From CAVTSA01 sp963790575 (lineage in GTDB: Bacteria > Chloroflexota > Dormibacteria > Dormibacterales > Dormibacteraceae), in contig CAWBPD010000026.1 in NCBI GenBank assembly GCA_963790575.1, positions 62,001-126,000 on the forward strand: a stretch of DNA of 64,000 nt, written 5' to 3'. A model generated the notes under the pieces. That model had not been told where the DNA came from. It made no database searches and saw only the letters and a list, made by a program, of their open reading frames with translations. A program made the translations under genes and the position numbers. Shown here piece by piece: positions 16,728 through 24,827 of the stretch (position 1 is the stretch's first letter; each line of letters starts with the position of its first letter).

Positions 16728-17654
16728 TCAGGCGAGCGCCTCCCCCAGCGCCTCTTCAAGGGTGGGGTAGCGGAACGTGTAGCCGTGCTGGATCGCGACC
16801 TGGGGAGCCGCGCGACGCCCGTGCAGGACCAGGTCGGCTTGCATCCCGAGCACCAGGCGCAGAGCCGCCGCGGGCACCGGGACCACGGCGGGGCGGTGCA
16901 GGAGCGCGCCGACCACCTGGGCCAGGTCCTGCTGCCGCCGCGGGTCCGGCGCCACCGCGTTGAGCGGACCGGAGAGCGCGGCGTCCTGGATGGCGAGCCG
17001 GTAGAGCCCGACCAGGTCCGCCAGGTGGATCCAGGACACCCACTGCCGGCCGCTGCCGAGCCGTCCACCGACGTAGTAGCGAAACGGAAGCACGAGGCGC
17101 GCGAGGACGGCGGAATCGTGCGAGAGGACAAGTCCGGTGCGCAGGCGGACCACCCGGACGTCGAGGTCCTCCGCCTCCCCGGCCGCGGCCTCCCAATCCG
17201 CGCAGAGCAGGGCAAGAAAGGTGGAACCGTGGTCATCGCGTTCGCTGACCGCGTTGTCGCCGCAGTCTCCGTAGTAGTCGATGCCGGAGGCGCTGGCCAG
17301 CACCGCCGGCCGGCGGTCGCGCTCGAGACCTGCCAGTGCCGCGACCACCAGCCGGGTGGTGCGAACGCGACTCTGCACCAGCTCCTGGCGACGGGAAGAG
17401 GTCCAGGCCAGGGCCCCGATGTTTTCGCCCGCCAGGTTGACGACCGCCGCCGCGCCGGCGATCGCTTCCCCGAGCGCGGCGGGACCCCGGGCGGGTGACC
17501 AGGTGACGGCCTTTGCGCCGGGCGGAAGCCCGCTCAGCCCCGGACTTCGAGTGAGGACCCAGACCGGCACCCCGTCGGCGGCGAGGGCGGCCGTGAGCGC
17601 GCGACCGACATAGCCGCCGCCGCCCAGGATCGCGACCGCACCGTCGGCAGGCAC
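16728..17654 (-). CDS. TIGR01777-type NAD-dependent epimerase/dehydratase
   Basis: 308 residues from the GTG at 17654. The Rossmann motif GGGGYVGRALTAAL is at the N-terminus, followed by VNLAGENIGALAWT, a strong marker of the YfcH/SulA-like group, and WVSWIHLADLVGLY, SGPLNAVAPDP and the C-terminal YPTLEEAL. These cytosolic extended-SDR proteins are widespread but their substrate is not known. The frame continues upstream through a paired repeat into the acetyltransferase gene and was trimmed to the first start after the Rossmann fold. It is the last of three leftward genes inserted between rapZ and whiA. Confidence 0.88.
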   Translation of the reverse strand: MPADGAVAILGGGGYVGRALTAALAADGVPVWVLTRSPGLSGLPPGAKAVTWSPARGPAALGEAIAGAAAVVNLAGENIGALAWTSSRRQELVQSRVRTTRLVVAALAGLERDRRPAVLASASGIDYYGDCGDNAVSERDDHGSTFLALLCADWEAAAGEAEDLDVRVVRLRTGLVLSHDSAVLARLVLPFRYYVGGRLGSGRQWVSWIHLADLVGLYRLAIQDAALSGPLNAVAPDPRRQQDLAQVVGALLHRPAVVPVPAAALRLVLGMQADLVLHGRRAAPQVAIQHGYTFRYPTLEEALGEALA

Positions 17655-17680
17655 CGACGCACCATACCTCGCTCGAGCGT

Positions 17681-17740
17681 CCGTTTCTGCATACCCCGTG
17701 CCAACCAGGGCTCGGGTAGCCCCGGTGTGTGCAGAAACGG
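17681..17740. repeat. Paired inverted element, family E (GTTTCTGCA), 42-bp spacing
   Basis: CCGTTTCTGCATACC (from 17681) and its near-complement GGTGTGTGCAGAAACGG (to 17740) flank a CCCG...CGGG spacer. The shared TGCA cores are at 17688 and 17730, 42 bp apart, and 15 of 18 positions can pair. It lies in the gap upstream of the epimerase gene, downstream of an acetyltransferase gene on the same strand. Confidence 0.6.
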
Positions 17741-17745
17741 GTCCC

Positions 17746-18285
17746 TTACCGGTACAGCGGGTGGTCGCGGAAGGCCGCCATCCAGAACTCCGAGACCATC
17801 CGCCCTTCCAGGAAGTGGTGGCGCCTGCGCTCGGCCTCCACCACGTACCCCGACTTCTCGTAGGCGCGCCGGCCCCTCTCGTTGCCCTCGTACACGGCGA
17901 GCCGGATCTTCTCCATCCCCAGGCGGCCGAGCCCAAAGCGCGTGACCAGGCGCACCGTCTCGGTGCCCAGCCCCTGGCTCAACCGGTCCGGCGGGCCGAG
18001 CGTGATCGCGAACCAGCAGTTGCGATTCAGCCAGTCGATGTTGAAGAGAGAGGTGTTGCCGAGCACCGCGTCGTCGGCTCGGTGCACCACCGTCCAGGCC
18101 ACGGCGTCGGCGGCGGGCGTGGCACCGGCCTCGATCTCGCGCCGGCGGTCCTCGGCGGTCTCTGGGAGCAGCAGCCCGGCACCGGTGTAGCGGGCGATCT
18201 CCGGGACCGAGAAGATCGCCGCCAGGGGCTCGGCGTCCTCCACCCGGGCCCGGCGCAGAACCACTCGCTCGCCGATCAGGTCCAC
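17746..18285 (-). CDS. GNAT acetyltransferase (RimJ/RimL type)
   Basis: 179 residues from a GTG at 18285. N-terminal LIGERVVLRRARVEDAEPL is the first strand and helix of the RimJ/RimL-like GNAT fold; the acetyl-CoA loop is read in LSQGLGTETVRLVTRFG, and AVYEGNERGRRAYEKSGYVVE is the classic C-terminal Asn/Tyr block. Such enzymes acetylate protein N-termini, amino acids or small amines. The gene overlaps the preceding acetyltransferase by 10 nt, and both seem to be one transcription unit with divergent polarity to whiA. Substrate unknown. Confidence 0.87.
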   Translation of the reverse strand: MDLIGERVVLRRARVEDAEPLAAIFSVPEIARYTGAGLLLPETAEDRRREIEAGATPAADAVAWTVVHRADDAVLGNTSLFNIDWLNRNCWFAITLGPPDRLSQGLGTETVRLVTRFGLGRLGMEKIRLAVYEGNERGRRAYEKSGYVVEAERRRHHFLEGRMVSEFWMAAFRDHPLYR

Positions 18286-18821
18286 CGGATCCGCTCCACC
18301 CACGGTCCTTCGCCGGCGAACGCCGCCATCACCTCCACGTCCACCAGCTCCCCATCGTGGAGCCGGTTGCGCTTGAGCGTGCCCTCGACCTGAAAGCCGG
18401 CACGCCCGGCGACGGCCCGGGCCACCGGCAATGTCAGCGGGATCTCCGCCGACACTTTGAGCAGCGTCAGATGGGCGAAGGCGAACGCGGTCGCGCGTGT
18501 GGCCGCCTCCGTGCCCAGTCCGCGGCCCCAGCGCCCGGACCCCACCAGGACCTGAAGGTCGGCGTGGCGGTCGCGAACGTCGATGTTGCCCAGCCAGACC
18601 ATCCCCGCCAGCGCTCCGTCGGCGCGGTCCTCGATCCCCCAGCGGACGAGTCCCGGTCCCGGCGGCCGCAGCAGCGCCGCCACGTCCGGCCTGCCGATCG
18701 GGCGCAGCGCCCACAGCCCCAGCCCTTGTGTCACCTGGGGGTCGGACAGGATCGTGGTCAGGGCCGGCTCGTCGGTCGGGACCAGGCCCCGCAACCGCAC
18801 CCGCTCCCCCTCGATGATCAC
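18276..18821 (-). CDS. GNAT acetyltransferase (RimJ/RimL type), paralogue
   Basis: 181 residues from a GTG at 18821 (VIIEGERVRLRGLVPTDEP). The CoA-binding loop is GSGRWGRGLGTEAATR and the C-terminal block is IPLTLPVARAVAGRAGFQVEG. It is related to its downstream neighbour and overlaps it by 10 nt, so this looks like a tandem pair. The start lies only 22 bp from the whiA start on the other strand; the AAGGAG in that gap reads toward whiA, leaving this gene without a visible ribosome site. Confidence 0.8.
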   Translation of the reverse strand: MIIEGERVRLRGLVPTDEPALTTILSDPQVTQGLGLWALRPIGRPDVAALLRPPGPGLVRWGIEDRADGALAGMVWLGNIDVRDRHADLQVLVGSGRWGRGLGTEAATRATAFAFAHLTLLKVSAEIPLTLPVARAVAGRAGFQVEGTLKRNRLHDGELVDVEVMAAFAGEGPWVERIRWT

Positions 18822-18843
18822 GACGAAGGAGCATTGTCCCAGG

Positions 18844-19731
18844 ATGTCGTTCGCCACCGAGGTCAAGGGCGAACTGGCCGGGATCGTCCCCGCCCACGAC
18901 TCGGCCTGCCTGCAGGAACTCCGGGGGTTGGCACTGGGCGGCCGCGCAACGGTGGCGCGGGCAGCGGCCTCAGACACTCCCAAGCTTCGCCTGGCACCGC
19001 TGCGGAACCAGATCGCGCGAACCGCGGTCAAGCTGGCGCGACGCCTGCGCATGGAGGCGAAGGCGACGCCGGTGCCGGGAGCGACCGAGCGCACGCTGGC
19101 GGTGGAGATGCCGCTGCTGCCGCGCCTGACCCGGTGGCTGCGCTCGGAGCCACGACTCCCGGCCGCCGCGGGGGACCGGCGCGCTCTCCTGCGCGGATTC
19201 TTCCTCGCCTGCGGTTCGGTCAACGCGCCCAGCGCCCGCTACCACCTGGAGCTGGTACCGCCGACGGGCGCCTGGGCGGAGGCGCTGCGCGGGGTGCTGG
19301 CCGAGCACGACATCCACGCCGGCGTCAGCGAGCGCGCCCACCAGCCGCTCCTCTACGTCAAGGAAGGAGACGGTGTGGCGGCGACCCTCTCCCTGCTCGG
19401 CGCCTCACGGGCGGTGATGGCCTTCGAGAGCGCCCGGGTCGTGCGCGAGGTGTCCGCCCAGATCAACCGCCAGCTCAATTTCGAGACCGCCAACCTGGAC
19501 AAGGTGGCGGAGGGCGCCAGCCGCCAGGTGGCGGCGATCAAGCGGCTGGCGCATGCGGGACGCCTGGCCCAGCTGTCGCAGGCGCTGCGGGAGATGGCGC
19601 AGCTCCGCCTGGCGGAGCCGGAGCTGAGCCTGGAGGAGCTGTCCCTCCGGCTGGACCTTTCCAAGTCGGGCGCCAACCACCGTCTGCGGCGGCTGATGAG
19701 CGAGGCCCGCAAGCTGGGCGACCCCTCTTGA
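18844..19731 (+). CDS. whiA: DNA-binding regulator WhiA
   Basis: 295 residues from ATG 18844 (MSFATEVKGELA), with AAGGAG at 18826-18831. The N-terminal half is the LAGLIDADG-like WhiA domain (RALLRGFFLACGSVNAP, YHLELV) and the C-terminus is the helix-turn-helix part (INRQLNFETANLDKVAEGAS, LSLEELSLRLDLSKSGANHR). WhiA controls cell division and sporulation genes in Actinobacteria and affects division and metabolism in Firmicutes. The in-frame ATG ten codons upstream would overlap the divergent acetyltransferase start. It precedes gap by 83 bp, the common order. Confidence 0.95.
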   Translation: MSFATEVKGELAGIVPAHDSACLQELRGLALGGRATVARAAASDTPKLRLAPLRNQIARTAVKLARRLRMEAKATPVPGATERTLAVEMPLLPRLTRWLRSEPRLPAAAGDRRALLRGFFLACGSVNAPSARYHLELVPPTGAWAEALRGVLAEHDIHAGVSERAHQPLLYVKEGDGVAATLSLLGASRAVMAFESARVVREVSAQINRQLNFETANLDKVAEGASRQVAAIKRLAHAGRLAQLSQALREMAQLRLAEPELSLEELSLRLDLSKSGANHRLRRLMSEARKLGDPS

Positions 19732-19814
19732 CCAGGACCGCCCTGCCTGCGGCCGGCCGCGGGCCACACCTACCATTTGACCCGGTCTCTTCAAAGCTTC
19801 GAACGAGGAATCGC

Positions 19815-20828
19815 ATGTCGATCAAAGTCGGAATCAACGGCTTCGGCCGCATCGGGCGCAACATCTTCCGGGCCGCGCAGCAGCGCAACCCGGAGGTCGA
19901 GATCGTGGCCGTCAACGACCTTGGTGAGGCGGCGACCTTCGCCCACCTCCTGAAGTACGACACCGCGCTGGGGGTGCTTCCGAACCAGATCCAGGCCCAT
20001 GACTCGGACATTGTGGTCGACGGCAGACCGATCCGCTTCCTGTCCCACCGCGATCCGGCCGAGCTGCCGTGGAAGCAGCTGGGTGTGGACCTGGTGGTGG
20101 AGTCGACCGGCCTCTTCACCGATGCCCGCAAGGCAGCAGTCCACATCGAGAAGGGGGGCGCCCGCAAGGTCGTGATCTCAGCGCCGGCGAGCAACCAGGA
20201 CCTGACCGTCGTGCTCGGGGTCAACCAGGACGCCTACGACCCGGCGAGCCACCACGTGGTCTCGTTGGGGAGCTGCACCACCAACTGCCTGGTGCCGGTG
20301 GTCAAGGTGCTCGACGACGCGTTCGGAGTCAACCACGGGATGATGACCACGATCCACGCCTACACCGCCGACCAGCGGCTGCAGGACCTGCCGCACCGAG
20401 ACCTGCGCCGGGCGCGGGCGGCGGCGGACAATATCATCCCCACCTCGACCGGCGCCAACCGCGCGGTGGCGGAAGTGCTGCCCAATCTGTCGGGGCGCTT
20501 CGCCGGGATCTCGTTCCGGGTGCCGGTCCTCGACGTCTCGGTGATCGATCTGAGCGTCGAACTGGAACAAGCGATCACGGTGGAGAGCGTCAATCAGGCT
20601 CTGCAGGGGGCCGCGGACGAGGGTCCCCTGAAGGGCGTCCTGGGCTATTCCGACCAGCCGCTGGTGTCTTCGGACTACAAGAGCGATCCGCGCTCCTCCA
20701 TCGTGGACGGGCTCTCCACGCTGGCACTCGGTGAGCACTCGGCCAAGGTGGTGAGCTGGTACGACAACGAGTGGGGGTTCAGCTGCCGCATGGTCGAGAT
20801 GCTCGCGCTGCTCGACGCACGGCGGTGA
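19815..20828 (+). CDS. gap: Glyceraldehyde-3-phosphate dehydrogenase, type I
   Basis: 337 residues; ATG at 19815 with GAGGA 8 nt upstream. The Rossmann start VGINGFGRIGRNIFRA, the adenine-ribose contact VAVNDLG (Asp35), the catalytic SLGSCTTNC (Cys154) and the S-loop PTSTGANRAVAEVLP are complete. It oxidises glyceraldehyde-3-phosphate with NAD to 1,3-bisphosphoglycerate. Asn-Asp at positions 34-35 favours NAD. First gene of a four-gene glycolytic operon: pgk overlaps its stop by 4 nt (GTGA). Confidence 0.97.
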   Translation: MSIKVGINGFGRIGRNIFRAAQQRNPEVEIVAVNDLGEAATFAHLLKYDTALGVLPNQIQAHDSDIVVDGRPIRFLSHRDPAELPWKQLGVDLVVESTGLFTDARKAAVHIEKGGARKVVISAPASNQDLTVVLGVNQDAYDPASHHVVSLGSCTTNCLVPVVKVLDDAFGVNHGMMTTIHAYTADQRLQDLPHRDLRRARAAADNIIPTSTGANRAVAEVLPNLSGRFAGISFRVPVLDVSVIDLSVELEQAITVESVNQALQGAADEGPLKGVLGYSDQPLVSSDYKSDPRSSIVDGLSTLALGEHSAKVVSWYDNEWGFSCRMVEMLALLDARR

Positions 20829-21997
20829 CAGACTCCTACGAGTCGGCGGACGTCTCCGGGAAACGCGTGCTCCTGCGCGAAGACCTGAACGTGCCGCTCC
20901 GCGACGGCGCCATCACCGACGACAGCAGGATCCGGGCCGCTCTGCCCACGATCAGAAATCTTGCCGATCGCCGGGCCCGGGTGGTGGTGACCTCGCATCT
21001 GGGGCGACCGCAGGGCAAGGTGAACCCTGAGCTCTCCCTGCGCCCGGTGGCGGCGCGCATGAGCGAGCTGCTGGAGCGGCCGGTCACCTTCGCCGCGGAG
21101 AGTGTGGGCCCGGAGGCGGACCGGGTGGTGGGGGCGCTGGAGCCGGGGCAGGTCGCGCTGCTCGAGAACGTCCGCTTCCACGCCGAGGAGGAGGCCAATG
21201 ATCCGGGGTACGCGGCGGCGCTGGCGGCCCACGGCGATCTCTACGTCAACGACGCCTTCGCCGCCTCGCACCGTGCGCACGCCTCGGTGGTGGGGGTCGC
21301 CGATCACCTGCCGGCCTACGTCGGCGCGCTCATGGAGGCCGAGCTGGGGGCCCTGTCGCACGCGCTCGACTCCCCTCGGCGTCCGCTGGTCGCGATCGTG
21401 GGCGGAGCCAAGGTGTCGACCAAGGCGGGCGTGCTCCGCTCTCTGCTGGAGAAGGTCGACGCGCTCCTCGTGGGTGGGGCCATGGCAAATACGTTCTTCA
21501 AGGCGCAAGGGCTGGAGGTCGGCACCAGCTACACGGAGGACGAAGCACTCGAGGAAGCTCGTGAGGTGATCCGCCTCGCGGGTGAGCGGTTGGTGCTCCC
21601 GGTCGACGGCATCGCGGTCCAGAAGCTGGAGGCCGGGCAGCCGGCGAAGGTCGTCGAGGTGACGGGGATCCCGCCGGGCTGGATGGTGGTGGACGCCGGT
21701 CCCCGTACGCGCGAGCTGTTCAGTGCACGCGTCCGCGACGCCGGCACGGTGGTCTGGAACGGTCCCGTGGGCGTCTTCGAGATCCCGGACTTCGCCGCCG
21801 GGACCGGTGCCCTGGGGGAAGCGATCGCCGGCTCCTCCGCGTTCTCGCTCCTGGGCGGCGGTGACACGGCGGCCGCGGTCGACCAACTCGGCCTCGCCGG
21901 ACGCTTCTCGCACGTGTCCACCGGCGGCGGGGCGACGCTCGAATACCTGGAGGGGCGCACCTTGCCGGGGGTGGCGATCCTGCGGGAGTCGGCGTGA
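20825..21997 (+). CDS. pgk: Phosphoglycerate kinase
   Basis: 390 residues from a GTG at 20825 overlapping the gap stop (GTGA); an upstream ATG in the same frame lies within gap and was rejected. Key motifs: VLLREDLNVPLRDGAITDDSRI (substrate Arg/Asp), VVVTSHLGRPQGK, VNDAFAASHRAHAS, VAIVGGAKVSTKAG, and the ATP-site FSLLGGGDTAAAVDQ and HVSTGGGATLEYLEG. It makes ATP from 1,3-bisphosphoglycerate in the cytosol. Second gene of the glycolytic operon. Confidence 0.97.
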   Translation: MTDSYESADVSGKRVLLREDLNVPLRDGAITDDSRIRAALPTIRNLADRRARVVVTSHLGRPQGKVNPELSLRPVAARMSELLERPVTFAAESVGPEADRVVGALEPGQVALLENVRFHAEEEANDPGYAAALAAHGDLYVNDAFAASHRAHASVVGVADHLPAYVGALMEAELGALSHALDSPRRPLVAIVGGAKVSTKAGVLRSLLEKVDALLVGGAMANTFFKAQGLEVGTSYTEDEALEEAREVIRLAGERLVLPVDGIAVQKLEAGQPAKVVEVTGIPPGWMVVDAGPRTRELFSARVRDAGTVVWNGPVGVFEIPDFAAGTGALGEAIAGSSAFSLLGGGDTAAAVDQLGLAGRFSHVSTGGGATLEYLEGRTLPGVAILRESA

Positions 21998-22770
21998 TGT
22001 CGCGCCGCCCCCTGGTGGCCGGCAACTGGAAGCTGAACCCCGCCAGCGCGGAGGCGGCGATCGACCTGGCGCGCGGGGTGGCCGGAGCCGCCCGCGCCCA
22101 TGAGGACGGACTCCAGATCGCGGTCTTCCCGCCCACCGTGTGGCTCCGCTCGGTCGCCCTCGAGCTGCAGGACGGGATCGTGGAGGTCGGGGCCCAGGAT
22201 TGCTTCTGGGAGCCGTCCGGGGCCTACACCGGCGCCACCTCGGTGGCGATGGTCGCCGGCTGGTGCCAGTGGACCCTGGTCGGCCACTCCGAGCGCCGGC
22301 AGTACTTCGGGATGACGGACGAGGACGTCGCTCGATCGGCCGCGGCCGCGGTCGCGGTCGGGCTCCGGGCGCTCATCTGCGTCGGCGAACATGAGGACGA
22401 GCACCGAACGGGGAAGACCCGCGAGGTGGTCGCGGGACAGGTTCGAGCCGCCCTCAGCCGGCTCCGGGAGCGCTCGGCCGAGATCGCGTTCGCCTACGAG
22501 CCGGTCTGGGCGATCGGGACCGGCCGCACCCCGGTCCCCGAGGAGGTGGCGGGGGTGCTGGACCTGGTCCGCGAGGAGGCGGGCGGGACCCTCGGCGGCG
22601 ACGCCTCATCCACGCTGCGCGTGCTCTACGGGGGCAGCGTGAAGGCTGCCAACATCGCCTCCTTCACCTCGCTGCCCGGCTGTGACGGGGCGTTGGTGGG
22701 CGGGGCCAGCCTGGACCCGTCGGAGTTCGCAGCGCTGATCCAAATCGTCAGGGAGGAGGTGCCGAGATGA
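21997..22770 (+). CDS. tpiA: Triosephosphate isomerase
   Basis: 257 residues from ATG 21997, sharing one base with the pgk stop (TGATG); the preceding GTG at 21994 is an alternative start. The barrel is complete: PLVAGNWKLN (substrate Lys), catalytic His in LVGHSERRQYFG, catalytic Glu in FAYEPVWAIGTGRTP and the phosphate loop LYGGSVKAANI, ending DGALVGGASLDP. It interconverts dihydroxyacetone phosphate and glyceraldehyde-3-phosphate. Third gene of the glycolytic operon. Confidence 0.97.
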   Translation: MSRRPLVAGNWKLNPASAEAAIDLARGVAGAARAHEDGLQIAVFPPTVWLRSVALELQDGIVEVGAQDCFWEPSGAYTGATSVAMVAGWCQWTLVGHSERRQYFGMTDEDVARSAAAAVAVGLRALICVGEHEDEHRTGKTREVVAGQVRAALSRLRERSAEIAFAYEPVWAIGTGRTPVPEEVAGVLDLVREEAGGTLGGDASSTLRVLYGGSVKAANIASFTSLPGCDGALVGGASLDPSEFAALIQIVREEVPR

Positions 22771-23519
22771 CGTCCAGCCTGATCCTGGTCCGACACGGCG
22801 AGTCGGAATGGAACGCGCTCGACCTCTTCAGCGGCTGGGTCGACGTCGGCCTCAGCGAGCGCGGCGAACGGGAGGCGGTGCGCGGCGCGGAGCTGATTCG
22901 CGAACGCGGCCTGCGTCCCTGGGTCGTGCACACGTCGGTGCTGAAGCGCGCCATCCGCACCGCGGAGATCCTCCTCGAGGCCCTGGACCGGCAGTGGATC
23001 CCGGTCCGCCGCTCCTGGCGCCTCAACGAGCGCCACTACGGCGCCCTGCAGGGCAAGAACAAGGGGCAGATTCGCCAGCAATTCGGGGATGAGCAGTTCA
23101 TGCTCTGGCGGCGCTCGTACGCGGTGCCGCCCCCGCCGCTGGACCCGGAGGCCGAGCAGTCACAGTTCCTCGATGAGCGCTACGCCGGGTTGCCCCCGGA
23201 CCTGCGACCGCGGACCGAGTGCCTGGCCGACGTGGTGGTGCGGATGCTGCCCTGGTGGTACGACGCCATCGTGCCCGACCTGGCGCGCGGGCCGGTGCTG
23301 GTGGCAGCGCACGGCAACAGCCTCCGCGCCCTGGTCAAACACCTGGACGGCGTGTCGGACCAGGAGATCCCGGAGCTCAACATCCCGACCGGGGTGCCGC
23401 TCCTCTACGAGCTGAACGCATCCCTGCAACCGGTGCAGAAGGGCGGCGAATACCTGGACCCAAAGGCGGCGGCGATCGCGATCGAGGCGGTCAAGAACCA
23501 GGGACGGACGCCGGCCTGA
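22767..23519 (+). CDS. gpmA: 2,3-bisphosphoglycerate-dependent phosphoglycerate mutase
   Basis: 250 residues; ATG overlaps the tpiA stop (ATGA). N-terminal ILVRHGESEWNALDLFSGWVD supplies the phosphohistidine; RSWRLNERHYGALQGKNK, RRSYAVPPPPL and AAHGNSLRALVKHLDG (second His) are diagnostic for the cofactor-dependent dPGM family. It interconverts 3- and 2-phosphoglycerate. secG, which follows tpiA in many relatives, is here 8.4 kb away, and gpmA takes its place as the last operon gene. Confidence 0.95.
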   Translation: MTSSLILVRHGESEWNALDLFSGWVDVGLSERGEREAVRGAELIRERGLRPWVVHTSVLKRAIRTAEILLEALDRQWIPVRRSWRLNERHYGALQGKNKGQIRQQFGDEQFMLWRRSYAVPPPPLDPEAEQSQFLDERYAGLPPDLRPRTECLADVVVRMLPWWYDAIVPDLARGPVLVAAHGNSLRALVKHLDGVSDQEIPELNIPTGVPLLYELNASLQPVQKGGEYLDPKAAAIAIEAVKNQGRTPA

Positions 23520-23527
23520 ACCTCCCC

Positions 23528-23585
23528 GCTGGTGCACCTCCGGGGGTCATTCCGCGCTCTTTGAGGCCCGCGTTGGTGCACCCCG
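23528..23585. repeat. Paired palindromic element, family A (GTTGGTGCACCAAC), 44-bp spacing
   Basis: GCTGGTGCACCTCC (23528) and GTTGGTGCACCCC (23572) are two imperfect copies of the family A palindrome, 44 bp apart, in the gap between the convergent gpmA and flippase genes. A CGGG/CCCG pair brackets the spacer. A bidirectional terminator role is possible here but does not explain the other loci. Confidence 0.6.
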
Positions 23586-23608
23586 GGGGATGGCCGGCCA
23601 GAACACGG

Positions 23609-24664
23609 CTAGCCGTGGGCGGCGGCTTGCCGGCGCGGCTCGCCACGCCGCTGGGCCACGAGCTGGAACATGCTGCCGAGCTGGAAGCGGCGGCGGACCA
23701 CCAGGTAAGCGCAGACGCCCACCAGCAGCGCCAGCACGCTGATCAGAAAGCGCTGGATCAGGGCCACCCCGGCGGCCGGCGCGGCGTGGACGCCGAAGAC
23801 GACCAAGAGCCCGGTCACGCTCGCCTCGTTCGCCCCCACCCCGCCGGGGACGACGGTGATCGCACCGCTGATCGAGGACAGCATGAAGATGAGGGCCGCC
23901 TGGGGGAAATCGATCTTGCCGGGGGCGAGCCCTTCCACGACCAGCCAGAAGATCGCGATCGCCGCCACCGCGCGCGCCAGGTCGAGGACGGAGAGCGCGA
24001 GCGCGTCGGGGCGGTGGAGCAGGGTCGCCGTCTCCGCCTGCAACTCATCGATGGCGGGCAGAAAGCGGTTCAGCAGTGGCACGTGAACGATCAGCCGGTG
24101 GACCACGTGGAATACGGGGGAGACCGTGAGGATGATCAGGATGAGAGCGATCCCAAGCACCGTTACGACGACCAGACCCACGCCGAGGCGCAGGGTGAGC
24201 AGTGCCGGCAGCGCGCAGAGGACCAGCATCAGGTTGTACGAAAGCTCCTGCACCGTGACTGTGGCGGCCAGCGTTCCGAATTCCTGACCGCTCGCTTCGG
24301 CGGCGAGCGCGGCGCGGGTCAGATCGCCGAGCGGCACCAGCGCGGTGATGGTCTGCCCGGCCGCGTTCAAGAGGACGCTCTCCGAGAGACGGAGCCGCGT
24401 CCCGGCATCCCGCAGCAGGTAGTGCCAGCGCACCCCCTGGAGCAGATAGGTGAGCAGGAAGAGAGCCAGGACCGCCGGGACCAGCGCCAGGTTGAAGGCG
24501 GCGAGCGCACGCCCGATCTTGGCCGGATTCAGCAAGACGATCAGCACCGCGGTGCCGGCGATGCCGACCGCGCCCGTGGCGCCGCGCTTCATCCAATGGC
24601 GCAACCGCCGGCCGCCGCCGGGGGCGCGGGTCGGGTGTGAAGTATCCAAAGCCTTCGCTTCCAT
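23609..24664 (-). CDS. Lysylphosphatidylglycerol synthase-like/AglD-type integral membrane flippase
   Basis: 351 residues from ATG 24664. About seven to eight helices with the PF03706 signature: VRWHYLLRDAGTRLRLSES, the NAAGQTITALVPLGDLTRA segment, and ISGAITVVPGGVGANEASVT (Pro-Gly-Gly-x-Gly loop). The frame upstream of the ATG runs through a family A paired repeat and was trimmed. The family includes MprF membrane domains and archaeal AglD-like proteins linked to lipid or polyprenyl-sugar flipping. No soluble aminoacyltransferase domain is present, so it is the stand-alone membrane type. Substrate unknown. Confidence 0.82.
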   Translation of the reverse strand: MEAKALDTSHPTRAPGGGRRLRHWMKRGATGAVGIAGTAVLIVLLNPAKIGRALAAFNLALVPAVLALFLLTYLLQGVRWHYLLRDAGTRLRLSESVLLNAAGQTITALVPLGDLTRAALAAEASGQEFGTLAATVTVQELSYNLMLVLCALPALLTLRLGVGLVVVTVLGIALILIILTVSPVFHVVHRLIVHVPLLNRFLPAIDELQAETATLLHRPDALALSVLDLARAVAAIAIFWLVVEGLAPGKIDFPQAALIFMLSSISGAITVVPGGVGANEASVTGLLVVFGVHAAPAAGVALIQRFLISVLALLVGVCAYLVVRRRFQLGSMFQLVAQRRGEPRRQAAAHG

Positions 24665-24727
24665 GGTCGCGCCTGGCCCCCGACGGCTGCGGGTCCATGG
24701 TCCCATCACGTGGTGTGGTTGGGGCCC

Positions 24728-24782
24728 GATGGTGCACCAACGGGGCCCCTGGCGCGGGGTTGGGACCCGGTGGTGCACCAAC
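24728..24782. repeat. Paired palindromic element, family A, 41-bp spacing
   Basis: GATGGTGCACCAAC (24728-24741) and GGTGGTGCACCAAC (24769-24782) lie 41 bp apart upstream of the flippase gene, in a 163-bp gap behind the delta-60 gene on the same strand. The spacer begins with the GC palindrome GGGGCCCC. Neither copy is followed by a convincing -10 box on the minus strand. Confidence 0.65.
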
Positions 24783-24827
24783 GGGGAGATCCACTACGGC
24801 CGGGCCTCGTAGACGATGTTGAACCGC

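Noticed and set aside
18357..19814. Long frame upstream of gap in the same phase
   Set aside because: It is a shadow of the acetyltransferase and whiA genes; gap starts at 19815 with GAGGA upstream and the usual length.
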